Translations under genes and position numbers: made by a program
Shown here: piece after piece, positions 22,726 through 35,250 of the stretch
Numbering within the stretch: the first letter of the stretch is position 1
Layout of the letters: every line of letters starts with the position of its first letter
Assembly: GCA_014529385.2 (NCBI GenBank)
Contig: CM043961.1
Coordinates: forward strand, 13,309,978-13,373,977
Direction of reading: 5' to 3'
DNA: 64,000 nt
DNA from: Adiantum capillus-veneris
Taxonomy: Eukaryota > Streptophyta > Polypodiopsida > Polypodiales > Pteridaceae
The notes under the pieces: generated by a model
The model's database searches: none
Told to the model about the DNA's origin: nothing
Seen by the model: only the letters and a program-made list of their open reading frames with translations

Positions 22726-25700
22726 TTATGGGCTGAAGTAGTCTTCAGGTTGACGGCTGGCGAGGCGGTCTTTAAGCGCATTTAGTGCCTTTTGGTATCT
22801 GATCTTCCTCTCTTTATCTGGCACTTGCAAGAACTGCATAGTGACTCTGTTTTTCAGCTCCACCGTTGAGTAGCCTACAAACCTAGATGTTAGGTTGCTG
22901 ATCACTGGTCCAAATATTTTCATTCGCCAAGTGAAGAACCCTGTTTAGAATGCTTCCTCAAATGCCAGCATATTGTGAGAAGGTAAAAACATGCATCTGG
23001 CATAGAAGCCATAGAGGACTTCTTCGGAAGGTTGACCACTAAGGTCATAGCATAATCCTTTATTACCCTTGAGGAATGACATCCAAGGGGCACCTACTTG
23101 CTCTGGCTCATGGAAGACTTCGATGCAGGTGAGCAACATGTGGCAGATTTTATATAACATTGCACATGATAAATCTGGTAGACTTTTACAAAAGGACATG
23201 GCGCCCGTTAGGGTTTTCACCATGTACTCTTCAGTCGGCGGTCCCTTTTCTGGAGCAGGCAATCGGGGGTAGTTAAGCCAAGTTGGCCGCTTCTTTGTTA
23301 ATGCCTCCTGTTCTTTCCAGGCCCTTACTCTTAGTACAGGGCAGAAAGTAGGATCCTTTTGTATGGCCGCAGGTGCTCTTGTGAACATAATCAAATACCT
23401 TGGATTCTTGTTCACCCAGCTGAGCCTCCACTTTGGGTGGTCTTGATCTGCGCCTTCTTCTTGCATGTCTTTGTACAGTCTTTCCTTTACCTGGAGCAAC
23501 TCCACCTTTATCAGAGGGTAAGGTAGGGATTGTTGGTGCCATTGCGCATTGATTTGATTGAGTGTGTTGTGTAACGTTGACGAAATGAAGGACTCTCAGC
23601 TCCCAATCCATTGCTGACTTCCACTGCTCATCTACCTCTTGTGTAATCTTCTCTTTCAGTGCATCTTCCTCAGCCTTTGAGATTTGGACCATTGGCACTA
23701 TATCCGTTTCGGTTATGTGTACTTGAAATTCCTCCTCCATACTTAGCTCTTCAGTTAGTTGTCCATCTCAGCAAATGAAACTGAGGGGATCTCTATTTGT
23801 GGTTGCTCGGAAATTCCTGCCTCTTCTTGTGTTTCTGGCCATCCCTCTCGCAACAATTGGTCGAATCTTTTAAGTTCAGCTATTTCTTTTAGCAGCTTGT
23901 CTTCTCTTTGCACCCGCATTAAAGCCAGGTCTCTGCATTGAGACTGCTCCAATTTTAGTTCCAGCTCGAGGCCCTTGTTCTTTTTCCTCTAATGCTTTGT
24001 AGACCTCGTATGTTCCTTTGATTGAGGCTACGACTGGATTTTCTCTGATTTGCCACATGAAAATTGCATGATCATTTATTCTTTGCTTTGAGTACTGTAC
24101 GGAGGCATTGGCTACATCTAACTGAACCTGAATCTTCTAAACTGACAGGGTTGTAGTTAGAAGTTCATTTGTGACTTCTATCAGCTGTTCATCCTTCGCT
24201 TTGCATGCATCTGACAATTTCGTAAGCAATTCACCAAGCTCTCCCATCTTTTTCTGCTGCTTATAACTTGCGAGCTGATGTTGTTCAGCTTCCGCTTTCA
24301 ACTCCTGCACTTGCCTTTGTAGATCGATGATGACGTCTAGTTGGTCGTCTAACTCCCCTTGGAGTGCGTCAATCACCATTTCTATTTCTTTGGCCCTTGT
24401 GCTACGGCTAAGTGTTGCTGAGCGAAGTCGTTCAGTCATGTCTTGCATTTGCTTAGCATACTCATTAATTTGCAGGATCACTTCGTCATTTGATTGCCAA
24501 TCTTTGTTTCGTGCTAGTTGACTTGATGTTTTTGCAGATTCTTGTGTATCTTTTGGCGGCGTCATGGCGGCTGGTTGTTGCTGCCCTTGTGGCTGTGGGC
24601 AGATCCTCTTCCGCTTTGTCATCGTTAGGCTTCATGGATGCCTCGGCCTTCTCCTGCTGTGTTGAGGTAGAGGGTGTTTCCCCAATCTTCTGTTCTCTTG
24701 GTTCCTCAAACTTTGTGTTTTCCTCTGGTTCAAGACTCACTCTCCTTTCAGGTTCTGGCTCTTGCTCTGTGTGTTGCTCTTGTGTAGATTCAGCTGCCTG
24801 TTGTGTCAGTTCAGCTGCTTCTCTTTGTTCATGCTCTGCCTCTTTTGTGTGTTCAGCTTCTGTGGCTTTGCTTGTTGGTGAAGGTGGTGGACTCGGCATG
24901 GGGTGATCATGCTGTTCAGAAATAGGTGAAGAAGGGCGGGGAGACACATCACCCTGATCATGTTGTGTTGCTCCTTGTTCAGTTGCTTCCTCTGCTTGCT
25001 TTTGATGTTCTGCCGCTTCTTTCGCTTTCCTTGCCGCTTCTTGGGCTTCTCTCAGCTTCAAGGCTTCTGCTTCTTGATACATCTTTTCCAGTGATTCCGT
25101 GGTATCTTTAGCCTGTTTCCTGGTATGATGCTTAGTTCTTGGTCCTTTAAGTTCAATGGGTACCCACTTTGTTGGGTCCTTGCCTTGTACTTGGCGACTG
25201 CGTTCGTAAGATTGCTTCTCTCTTTCAAATCGGGCCTGTTTTTGTACAGGTTTCTCCTGGTGTGCTGCCACGGCTTTTCTCTTCATTTCTTCCCGTCGTG
25301 CTCTTTTTTCCTCGTTATCCAAGCTTTCACTGTTGTGCCGTTCTGGCGAGCTCTCAGCAGATTCTTAATCTGACTTGTATGTTCCCTTAGCAGATCTTGT
25401 AGCTCGAGGGGAGGGGTGTGCTGATGTTATTCCAGTGTTCTAATACGGGGCAGGCGACAAGTTGTCGGCCATGCCGATGGCATGGTAAGCAATCCTGGTC
25501 AAAACCTCTGGTGCACCCAGATATGTGATTTTCCCTTCTTTATTTGCCCCTTTAATGTGGACAAAATATATTGTGCATGGTCAATTGGTTGCCTGATTGT
25601 TGATTTGAGAACTTGTGTAAAGGTCGTGGCAACCACATGATTTGGTGGTGGTACAACCTTGGAGGCTCTTCCACCTGTTTTTGAATGAGGTCGACAAATG

Positions 25701-26207
25701 TGGCCGTCGCGGTTTCCTTGGTGAAAGTTACGACCGTCTTTCTATCTCTTGCTCTCATTGTCATTCCTTCTGTTGGCAGTCTGAGTGCTTTTGCCACTAT
25801 CTCCTTGGTAATCGCTATTTCAACCTTATTCCCTTGTGGGTCAGCGATTTGAGCTTCCATCTTCTTTGATCATGGACAAAAGCTCATAAGTTTTTTGGAA
25901 GTCCACTCCACACGGCTCTTGTTCAAAGAAATCTATGAGTCCTAGCCTTCGCTTGGCTTCTTTGGTCTCGGGCTTTGCGGTGACATCATACATTTCTTTT
26001 GGTAGAAGTTGCAGCTCTACCTGATGTCCTTCCTCGCTCTTGAATTTGCCGGTGAGAACACTGTGGTGTTGTGCTCTTCAAGCTGTTCCTTTGAGAGATA
26101 GGTCGCTTTGGCATTCTTGACTGAATCGGGTCTAGTTGATATGGTGGTAACTCTTGCAGCTTCTCCTTTTGCGAGAGCTTCTTCTTGGCCCTCTTTGCAG
26201 CTTGCAT
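22726..26207 (-). pseudogene. accessory reading frame of element D, coiled-coil rich, broken
   Basis: Consecutive minus-strand frames cover 3.5 kb and end at a stop only 25 bp before the polypurine tract. Order: basic start (26207-25990), a globular part with EIVAKALRLPTEGMTMRARD (25860 downward), a long charged coiled-coil region rich in E, K, Q and A (25322-24140), a second charged part (23950-23510), and a tryptophan/proline-rich C-terminal part (23505-22726) crossed by one in-frame stop near 22945. Frameshifts near 25.87, 25.55, 24.1 and 23.75 kb break it. No catalytic motif is recognised. Position between pol and the 3' LTR matches the additional reading frames known from some Tat-lineage elements, though those are often antisense. 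Function unknown. Confidence 0.6.
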
Positions 26208-28660
26208 GGTTCCTGTTGAGTAAATAAAGTGTCGAAGTTAGCAAATTTGGCAGATTTTCTCTGAAACGTCCTTCGGTCTGAAATGCTGACAAATTTGGTC
26301 CAATTTGCTTCAAATCAATTTTTGAGCATGCATAGATGCATAAAAACATGTAAAGATCAAATTCATAAAGTCAATACAAAAATTTGCAACAAAAGTAAAT
26401 AATCGCGATTATTTACAGCTGAATATTTTTTTCAACTTTTTGCAAATTTGGCATTACAGGCATGAAGTATATACCAAATTGATACTCTGAGTGAAATATG
26501 GCCTCATTTGAGTGCATTGGGTGAAATGGTGCCAGATTAAGGCTTTAGGTCTCTGAAATAGTAGATGTAAAGAAATGTTGAGATTTTGAGATCCAAATTT
26601 ATTCAAACTTGGCTAGTGGCCTTAGGACATCATGTACTTTGGATCTATGATGGCAAAGTTTCAATTTTCTCCCATTTCAGCCAAAAGGTAAATAATCGCA
26701 ATTATTAACTTTTCTACCAAAATGAACATTTTTTGGTACAACTTGGTTCTAGGCATTGTATAGACCTTGTGTATGTGATATGAGGTGATTTGGATCAAAA
26801 AATGTGGCTCATAACTCAAAATTTGGCTTGCAAGGACTTCTTTGCATTTTTTGGCAATTTTCCAAGTTATTGGCTCATACTTTGAATTTTGGCATGTAAT
26901 AGGTGTGTACAAGTGATAGGTGAGGTGATGATAGAACTTTCAAGCGAAAATAGTGCAAAAGTAAATAATCACGATTATTTACAGCAGTCACATTTTTCTT
27001 GCAACACTTAAAAATTTTGACCTAAACACCTTCTATACACCTAAAACAAGTCCTAAATTGAATTTGGCAAAGTTTGGTCTTGTTGGCATCACTTTGTGCT
27101 TTGTCGACTCTGAAATCACCGATTTCTGTGACTACACTGCTTGTTGAGTTGGTTAGTCACTTTTGAGGCTATGGGCTTGTCCGCAACATAGTCGTGAAGC
27201 AACTCATCCAATTTTGGCCCATTTGGAGTCAATTTGACCCCGTATGTCGAATTTGACGCTTTGTAGCCTTTGAGCCGTTTTCTGCTTTTCGAGGGCTTCG
27301 CTTGATTGATTTTAGGTAAGCTCTCCGTGGAGTCAGAATGCAATTTTGGCATCTGCCAAAAACCTAGCTTTTCTATTTGGGACCCCCTCTACCCTTGCCG
27401 AATGGTCAACTGGTGATATAGAAGTGTTCTATTATGTTGGAGCATGCTACGGTTCAAATCTTATCCGATTTGGTTGAGTTGACGGGTCGCTATGGTCGAT
27501 TTTTTGTTGTAGGTCTTCGTGCACTGCTCGGATTCTAGGGTTTTTTCTAGGGGTTTAGACTAGCTACCGGCCGTACAAAATGGATCATTGTTGAGTAAAT
27601 AACTTACCCCTCATATCTCGTATGAGATGACGCTGAAAACGGGTGACTGTAGACTCCGGAAAAGATGCGCGAAAGAGGTTGGAAAGCTCTCTTTCCAAAG
27701 GCAACAAGTGGAAATGAGGTGGTTTTAGCCTACCTGGGATATCTATACCTGAGCTTCTCGAACCATTTTTTCTCAGATACCCCCGTTAGTCCTACTAGGC
27801 CGTGAAATCTATGTTAAACTCAAAAATTTTCCCAATCGGATTCCTGTAGCTCATTCTGCAAGAATTTGGCAAAAGTAGGTTTGGCCGCCTAATTTAGGCT
27901 TCCTACTTCCATCTTCAGATTTGATTGAAATTTTTGTGCTTGTCCGCCTTGATTTTTTTATCACCACCATGTCTTCAATTTTTCCATCTGAGCTCCTTTG
28001 CTATTTGATATTAATTTTTGACCTGTTTATTGAAAAAATCAAAGAAAATGCGCTAAAAAAGTAAAGTGAAAATTCAATAATTAAGAAAATTCATTGAAAA
28101 ACACAGCTTTATTGTTTTTATTGAATTTCTCTATTTTTAAGTCTCAACATCGAGAAAAATGATAAAAATTTATAAAAAATGACTAATTTTTGATGATTTT
28201 TTGATAGTATATACACTATTTACACTCATTGGGAAGATATCATCAGTTAAATTCCCCTATTGATGATTTATAAGGGCATTACTATGTAATTTTGCAAAAA
28301 ATCACACATTAACATCAAACTTTTTACTCCCTCTTCAAAAATTGCCCTCAATTATTTAGTACTCTTCCACCCCTCCTAGATGGCGTACTCCGGGACGATT
28401 GTGAGCATGGGTTGAACAATCGTGTCTATGCATAGCCTTGGTTGGCTCTACCATGCTTTGAAGATCAATGCAATTCAAACCATTATGTGTGCAAGAGTTG
28501 GGTCTTGAGTAATTAACTCAAGGGGTTCTGATGTCAAGGCTTTCTGATGCTGTTTTCCAAAGAGCAAATCTTGTAACATGTGTGCTCTTTGCTTGATTGT
28601 GCCATCAGGATGCTTTAGCACATTGATTTCCTAAGTTGTTGGTATCACTTTTGACTGTTG
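26208..28660 (-). other. long non-coding part of element D with palindromic boxes
   Basis: AT-rich, no supported gene. It carries three copies of a palindromic box (26395-26416, 26688-26709, 26961-26982) spaced 293 and 273 bp apart. Between them are T-rich sequences with recurring 'aaatttgg' words. Confidence 0.55.
26395..26982. repeat. array of three palindromic TAATCGCGATTA boxes
   Basis: The first box is a perfect 22-bp palindrome with core TAAATAATCGCGATTATTTA. The third differs at one base of the centre (TCACGA); the second reads TCGCAATTATTAA. The first and third are followed by ACAGC, as is the partial copy near 22114-22129. Confidence 0.88.
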
Positions 28661-28668
28661 TCGATCTT

Positions 28669-29032
28669 TTACTCGCCATTGATACCTTGGTTTGCTTGGT
28701 GTAGAACGGTATGGTTGAGGTTTCTGAGGCTTAACTCTCCATTGCTTGATTGGTTTTCCCGTTTGTGGAGAAGATAAGTGCACTTTTTTGTGCCAAATCC
28801 ATTTCGTGCTAGGTTCCCTACTCGGAGATGTTCATCTCTGTGTTTTGACATTTGGAACCGTCTTTGGTATTGTCGATGATGTTTTGGGCACCCAGATTTG
28901 AATCGGCTTGTCCTTAAGCTGTGCTTTCGGTACCCAAATTTGCCTGACTCCTTGCTTCCGGCTTGAGACTGGGCGTGAAAATTTTGGTTTCCGACAAGCA
29001 ATTTTATTTTCCAGCGAGTTATTTTTATTCAC
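28669..29032 (-). pseudogene. W-x-P-K repeat tail of Tat/Athila-like polyprotein (element D)
   Basis: The minus-strand frame reads RQIWVPKAQL, then IQIWVPKTSS, and after a stop, in a neighbouring frame, KWIWHKKVHL, KQWRVKPQK and YQWRVKDRQ. These short tryptophan-lysine motifs recur about every 15-30 residues. Similar motifs end the polyproteins of elements C (61.38-61.67 kb) and A (39.9-40.15 kb), where they follow protease or integrase sequence. Here nothing upstream of the tail survives, so element D is truncated at its 5' side near 29.0 kb. The function of the motif is unknown. Confidence 0.62.
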
Positions 29033-29132
29033 GCACGATGGCTTCTCCTCATAATGGGGGCCTTACAAACGTGCGTTTTTGCCACAAAAAAATTACAAGG
29101 GGTAAATCAGGCTCCATACTTAACAAATGTCA
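28975..29132. repeat. dispersed segment shared with 55914-56042
   Basis: 'gtgaaaattttggtttccg' through 'atggcttctcctcataatgg' to 'ctccatacttaaca' is present in both places in the same orientation with about 90 per cent identity by eye. Left and right neighbours differ completely. Here it joins the D tail to unrelated DNA; at 55.9 kb it lies between Copia LTR sequence and the protease of element C. Confidence 0.85.
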
Positions 29133-29257
29133 TCCTAGTTGCCCATTTAGGTATGCTCTTACCTCATTAGAGCTTCTCATGCTAAACTACGCCTGCAATG
29201 TGCTCCATTTGCGGAACCCACAACCCTCATCCTGTGCAAAACTCCTTTCCCTTTGAA

Positions 29258-29258
29258 T

Positions 29259-29321
<63 letters not shown>
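29258..29321. repeat. (TC)n (AC)n microsatellite
   Basis: TC units to 29290 then AC units to 29321. Confidence 0.97.
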
Positions 29322-29325
<4 letters not shown>

Positions 29326-29886
29326 AAAAGGAATTTATGTATATAATCAGTTTAGTAGTAGTGATACCAATGTGCCACTCAAACTAAATAAATATAAGGC
29401 AAGTTTTGAGGTCTATCTTAAGCCTTCTCAACTTCAAAGGCTTAACTACTTCCTAGGTGAAATCAGGGTCATTGCAACCAAAATGCGACACTCTTCTCGA
29501 TGAACGTCATTAAGGTTGATAGAGATCATACCAGGAGGGATTCTGTGTGCGTGGGTGCTCTTGTGCATGATTTTATATGCTGCTAATGGGAGGGCACATG
29601 ATGAGTTCTTGAAATGTTATTCTACACTTTGATTATTTAGTTGATATTATATTACGTCTGACAAACTAATGCCGCTCCAGAAGTTTTATGCAAATGCAAT
29701 GACGATGGAATACCTAAATCTCAGAAGAATTTAGCGAGAGCATCAATACAACAGCTTCTATACTAGTTGTAGGGGCAGGGATGAGGAAACTTGATTATTT
29801 CCAGAATCTTTGAATCAACAGTGGCATGCAAGACCACGCTCTACAACACTCTTTGGTAGCCTGCCTCATGATGTAGGCTCTACTTT
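29322..29886. other. no gene recognised
   Basis: Filler between the microsatellite and the SAM synthetase pseudogene; no open frame or repeat of note. Confidence 0.4.
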
Positions 29887-30734
29887 CTATATATCCACCT
29901 TGGTAGGGTCTTTGCCTAAGAAAACACCTCCGCCATGAGCTCCCCAACCACCATATGTATCAATAATGATCTTCCTTCTTGCTAGGCCAACATCACCTTG
30001 TGGCCCCTCAATCACAAACCTTCCAAAAGGATTCAGATGGAAGATGGTCTTCTCATCCAGGTACTTCTTAGGTATCATAGACTTGATAACATGCTCCTTC
30101 AGATCAGTGGCAATCTTGTCATTGGTAACTATTTCATTGTTTTGCATAGAGATCAAGACCATATGAACTATGATGGGAACCATGGCATTGATGGCACCAT
30201 TTCATTCTCGTATTCAAATATTACTTGAGTTTTGTCGTTTGGGCAACCATGCATAAGTTCCATTCTTTCTTACCTCTATGAGCATGGCACCTAGTTTGGT
30301 AGCCAGGACATGGCCGAGGGGCATAAGCTCCTTATCAATCTCATCAGTATAATAACCAAACATATGCCCTTGATCTCTTGCACCAATCTCCTCCTCCTTA
30401 TTTTTGTGAAATGTCCATGCACACCTTGAGAAATGTATGGGCTCTACTGTTTGATGTTAACCAAAACCTTGGAATGATCAACATCAATACCCACATCATT
30501 TGACACAAACCAATTTCCCAGCGACTGCCCCGAATCTTCTCATAGTTAATATCTATCATAATTGGTGGTAATCTCCCCAAAGATCATCACCATGTTAGTC
30601 TTGGTGCACGTCTCACAAGCCACCTTACTCTCTTGATCCTGTTGTAGGCATGCATCCAGCACAGACACTTGATCCCACAGCTTGTCTAGATGTTCCTCAT
30701 TCACTCACTCCGAGGTGAAGAGAAAAGTCGACAT
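29887..30734 (-). pseudogene. SAMS: S-adenosylmethionine synthetase retrocopy, 3'-truncated
   Basis: The functional enzyme makes S-adenosylmethionine from methionine and ATP in the cytosol. This minus-strand copy starts with ATG at 30734 and follows the family closely: [30 protein letters not shown] sequence, EVRKNGT, then [35 protein letters not shown] and [17 protein letters not shown]. It stops at KVDI, about codon 270 of roughly 390. At least one nonsense change near the start and several frameshifts (about 30.57, 30.4 and 30.2 kb) show that it is dead. No introns are visible; since plant SAMS genes may themselves lack introns in the coding region, a DNA duplication cannot be excluded. 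Confidence 0.92.
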
Positions 30735-31545
<811 letters not shown>

Positions 31546-31630
31546 TTGTGCTTGTGGGCGCCCAACAGAATCTGTGTTTGTGATTGCGAGGTAGCAGCCC
31601 AGAAGAAAGATCGGCAAACTGCAATCTATC

Positions 31631-32430
31631 ATGGCGAGCTTGTGGCTACGCCATCCATGGTGTGCTCCTCTAGCAGCCTCACAGCTGTGGCAGCGTCTAG
31701 CATGAGCAAGAGCTCCTTTGTGTCCAGACGGGCATTGCAAGCTCCACTCACTACAGCTACGATTGTGCCATCAAAGAGGGCCCTCATTGTTTCGATGATA
31801 GTAGCCAATAGGCCTTTGCGATTCCTTGGCAGCACTCCTCTGGAATGGCTTAATGAAAGCCTACCTGGGGACTTTGGCTTTGACCCCCTTGGTCTTGGAT
31901 CCGAGCCTGAGCTTCTCAAGTGGTTTGTGCAATCAGAGATAGTGGACTGCAGGTGGGCTATGTTGGGTGCTACTGGAATATTCATTACAGAGGCTCTCAC
32001 CAAAGTAGGAATTTTGAACACCCCATCCTGGTACTCAGCTAGAGAGGCCTAGTATTTCACAGATTCGACTACCCTCTTCGACGTATTGGAGCTTATATTC
32101 TTAGGTTGGGCTGAGGGCCGAAGATGGTAGACATCATTACTCCAGGATCAATGAATACTGATCCCATCTTCACCAACAACAAGCTAACAAGCACAAATGT
32201 TGGATATCCTGGTGGCTTCTGGTTCGACCCTCTTGGCTGGGGCTCTGGTTCTCCTTAGAAGATCAAGGAGCTTAGGACTAAGGAGATATAGAATGGTGGA
32301 CTCGCTATGTTGGTCGTTATGGGTACTTGGTTCCAAGCAATCTACACGAGCATTGGCCTCGTTGACAACCTTACCGCCCATCTTTCCGACCTTGGCCACA
32401 ACACCGTTTTCTGGGCTTTCTTGACCAAGT
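31631..32430 (+). pseudogene. LHCA2: photosystem I light-harvesting protein Lhca2, processed pseudogene
   Basis: Lhca2 binds chlorophylls a and b in the antenna of photosystem I in the thylakoid. The copy begins at ATG 31631 with a frame shift in the transit peptide (LVATPSMVCSSSSLTAVAAS...), then follows the mature protein: GSTPLEWLNESLPGDFGFDPLGLGSEPELLKWFVQSEIV, CRWAMLGATGIFITEALTKVGILNTPSWYSA, a stop at 32050-32052, then in other frames [75 protein letters not shown] and a terminal stop near 32430. Multiple stops and frameshifts show it is not functional. It has no introns, which points to reverse transcription of a leaf mRNA; the LINE and LTR elements around could have supplied the enzyme. 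The long open frame reading into it from 31153 comes from the microsatellite. Confidence 0.93.
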
Positions 32431-32762
32431 GAGCGATGATCATTGTACCTCCATCACTTGGAGCAGATATTGACACTCACTTCCTTTGTATGCTAATTGA
32501 GAAGTTTGTAAAAACCTTTTATTTGGTTGAAAGGTCCTATTTTGTCGTGTACACTGTGCCTGCTCCCGTTTTGTCAATTTACTTGCGTCATGTTTCATTG
32601 CATTACCTTGAGGGTATGAGTCAGTTTTGATTACAGAACATGCCTGTTCTGGTTGTTATCTACATCGAAAGTTTGCCACTGTTCTCTAACCAAATGCCTC
32701 TCATTTGAGCCCTCCATCTCTCCCAGTTAGTGAAGATAATGAAGTCTCGCTTGAATGTTCAA

Positions 32763-32764
<2 letters not shown>

Positions 32765-32830
<66 letters not shown>

Positions 32831-32893
32831 ACGACGAAGAGGAAGCATGCAATCCAAGAGAGGGGCCCGCACTGCAGTATCAATTCTCCCTCC

Positions 32894-32957
<64 letters not shown>
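32765..32957. repeat. (GA)n and (CT)n(AC)n microsatellites
   Basis: (GA)31 at 32765-32826 and, 70 bp on, (CT)n(AC)23 at 32895-32957. Confidence 0.97.
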
Positions 32958-32960
<3 letters not shown>

Positions 32961-33576
32961 GTTTGCTTCCTTTTCTCTTGCATGTCTCGAATCAGCAAAA
33001 GGTTTTGTGACTCCCTCTCTGCTACCATTTATGGACGACAATGTGGCCACAAGATTGTTCTTATGTTTAACGATAGCATCTATGCACACTTTCCATCTCT
33101 TTTGTGATACAACATTATGAAATAACTAATGCATTTCATTTGCATCCATTAACTCTAATGGGAGAGCAAGTGAAGATAAAGGCTCCTGAACTTGCTAGTG
33201 GTGAAAAAATCTTCCTTCTCAATCATGGCCAATGTCAATTCTAGAAGGTTCGCATTACTATTGAAAGCATACAAGGCATTGGAATGAAGGACACACTAGT
33301 AATAGTCCGATGGTCCCTCCAGAGTAGTTGGTATACTACATGCAATGCCTTCATAAAGTAGCTTACACATGGCACTCAAGCAAGCAAAGGATATCATTCA
33401 AGCTCAAGATCTACCTACGCATTATGATGTTGAGTTACCATCTTTTGATCTATTTGTGCACGAACTTATGACAATTGCAACATGTGAATTTACCATGGAG
33501 AATAATTTTGCACAAATAGAGTTTTGGAATATGCTCAACAAGATGGTTCAGAAGCAAGGATATGACTGTGTATCAA

Positions 33577-33686
33577 TGTGTGTGTAAACACATAAAAGGA
33601 AGAGTATGGCTCTTTTGTTTGAGACTATTTTAATGTGTGTGAACACATTAAAGGAAGAGTATGGCTCTTTTGTTTGAGACTATTTG
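33577..33686 (+). repeat. 55-bp tandem repeat, two copies
   Basis: 'ggaagagtatggctcttttg' recurs 55 bp apart; the copies differ mainly in the gtgtgtRaacacat start. Confidence 0.92.
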
Positions 33687-35194
33687 AAATGCAACATGGT
33701 TACTTTGCTACACTATACTCTATAGAGTAACTATTGAGATCTTGATCTAATCTTTGTCATTGCTTATGCTTGCTCGGTTTCTTGTCCGCTCGGAAGTACT
33801 TGCTCGAGAATTGGGATTCCTCTCAAGGCCCCAATGGAAATATTGTGCTTTCTAAAGCACCATGGACTCTAGCCAAAGATGAGCTTGATCAAGTGAAGGG
33901 TTCCATTGTCTCTATTCACACACCAATATGATACATGAGATCACTAAAGGGAGCTTTAATAAAGGCAAAGAAAGATAAAAGTGTGCGATTGTATGGATTG
34001 AAGTCTCACGATTGGTGCAAGATGCTATAGGTAATTCTTCAATGTTTATGGTGTTCCCTCACTTAGTTTAAATCTTGAATGTTGTGTATGAATAAAATAA
34101 TATCTTTTCTTAATCTTTTGACATTGTAGTTCATTTTGCACATGAGTATGTGCACATGTGGGGAGAAAAAAGTGAGGAAAACTATTTTCAAACTTGACAA
34201 GTTAGTAAGGTACATCATAGCTATATTCCAGTAAGCTATTCTATATACACTACAACATGCACTTAGTGTACTCTTGTGTGCTATCTGGTAGAATTGTGAG
34301 CTTGAAACAAATTGAAATAGATGCCATCCCTGCTATTCAAACGCTTGTCATGAAAACAGTGTGTGCCATTGAGGATGCATTTACTTGATTCGTTCTTGTT
34401 AGTCAAATGCACCTCCTTGCTCATGTGATTGAGGAAATAGCTATTTGTGGAGTAGTACATACATAATGGATGTTTTTTTTAAAGAGAGGTTTTTAAAAAC
34501 TCTCCAAGATTTTTTGCGACTACGGGTCCATTTAAAGGTATGCATGGCAGCCAAAGCATGGAATGTGCAAGAGGAATTTGTATTTATGTCAGAGATTTTT
34601 GCACAGAAGGTGAATCTCCAAAGCCCAAGGGTAAGTTTAATTTTACCAGAGTCCATCCTAATTTAGTAGCTTCAAATTAGCAGGTAGACTCTAGCCCAAG
34701 TCAGCTTTCTAGAGCCTCCAAAGGATAGTGCAAAGGTCTAGTACATGGGTTGAGTAACTTGAAGGTAATTCTATGGTTTTAAATTAATGGAAGAAAAAAG
34801 GAAAGGACTAAGGTTAAATCGGTCCTACCATATTTAGAAAGTTGACTCTAGTTCTTCTCTTCTAAGGCTGGCGAGGCTACATGTCCAAAGTAGCTCACAG
34901 TTGCTTTATGGAAAGTTGGACAGTGTGTGTTTGTGTGTGTGTGTGTGTGTACACTTGCCAAGACAAGTCAAAAGAGAAGGGGGCGGCAAGTTTTTTTCAA
35001 TATAGCAAGAAGGGACAAGTGTTAGACCAGGCACTAGTTGCATTTTAAGTGCTTACTTTTCATTGGTCTATATGGTAAGCATTCCATATGAAATTAGCAA
35101 GTGTGCAAGAGAGAAAAAGAGAGGGGATCATGGTGTTTTCTCGCATGCTCTCTTATTCTCTCACACTCTCTCAAGTTTCCATTGTGGTCAAGAA

Positions 35195-35198
<4 letters not shown>

Positions 35199-35228
<30 letters not shown>

Positions 35229-35250
35229 TTCCTCTCTCTCTCTCTCTCTC
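35199..35250. repeat. (C)30 then (TC)n
   Basis: Thirty consecutive C followed by TTCC and nine TC units. Confidence 0.97.

Noticed and set aside
33369..33587. 72-codon frame (ALKQAKDIIQAQDLPTHYDVELPSF...) as a possible small gene or transposase piece
   Set aside because: Looks protein-like in composition, but no family motif could be named and the flanks are closed; not called.
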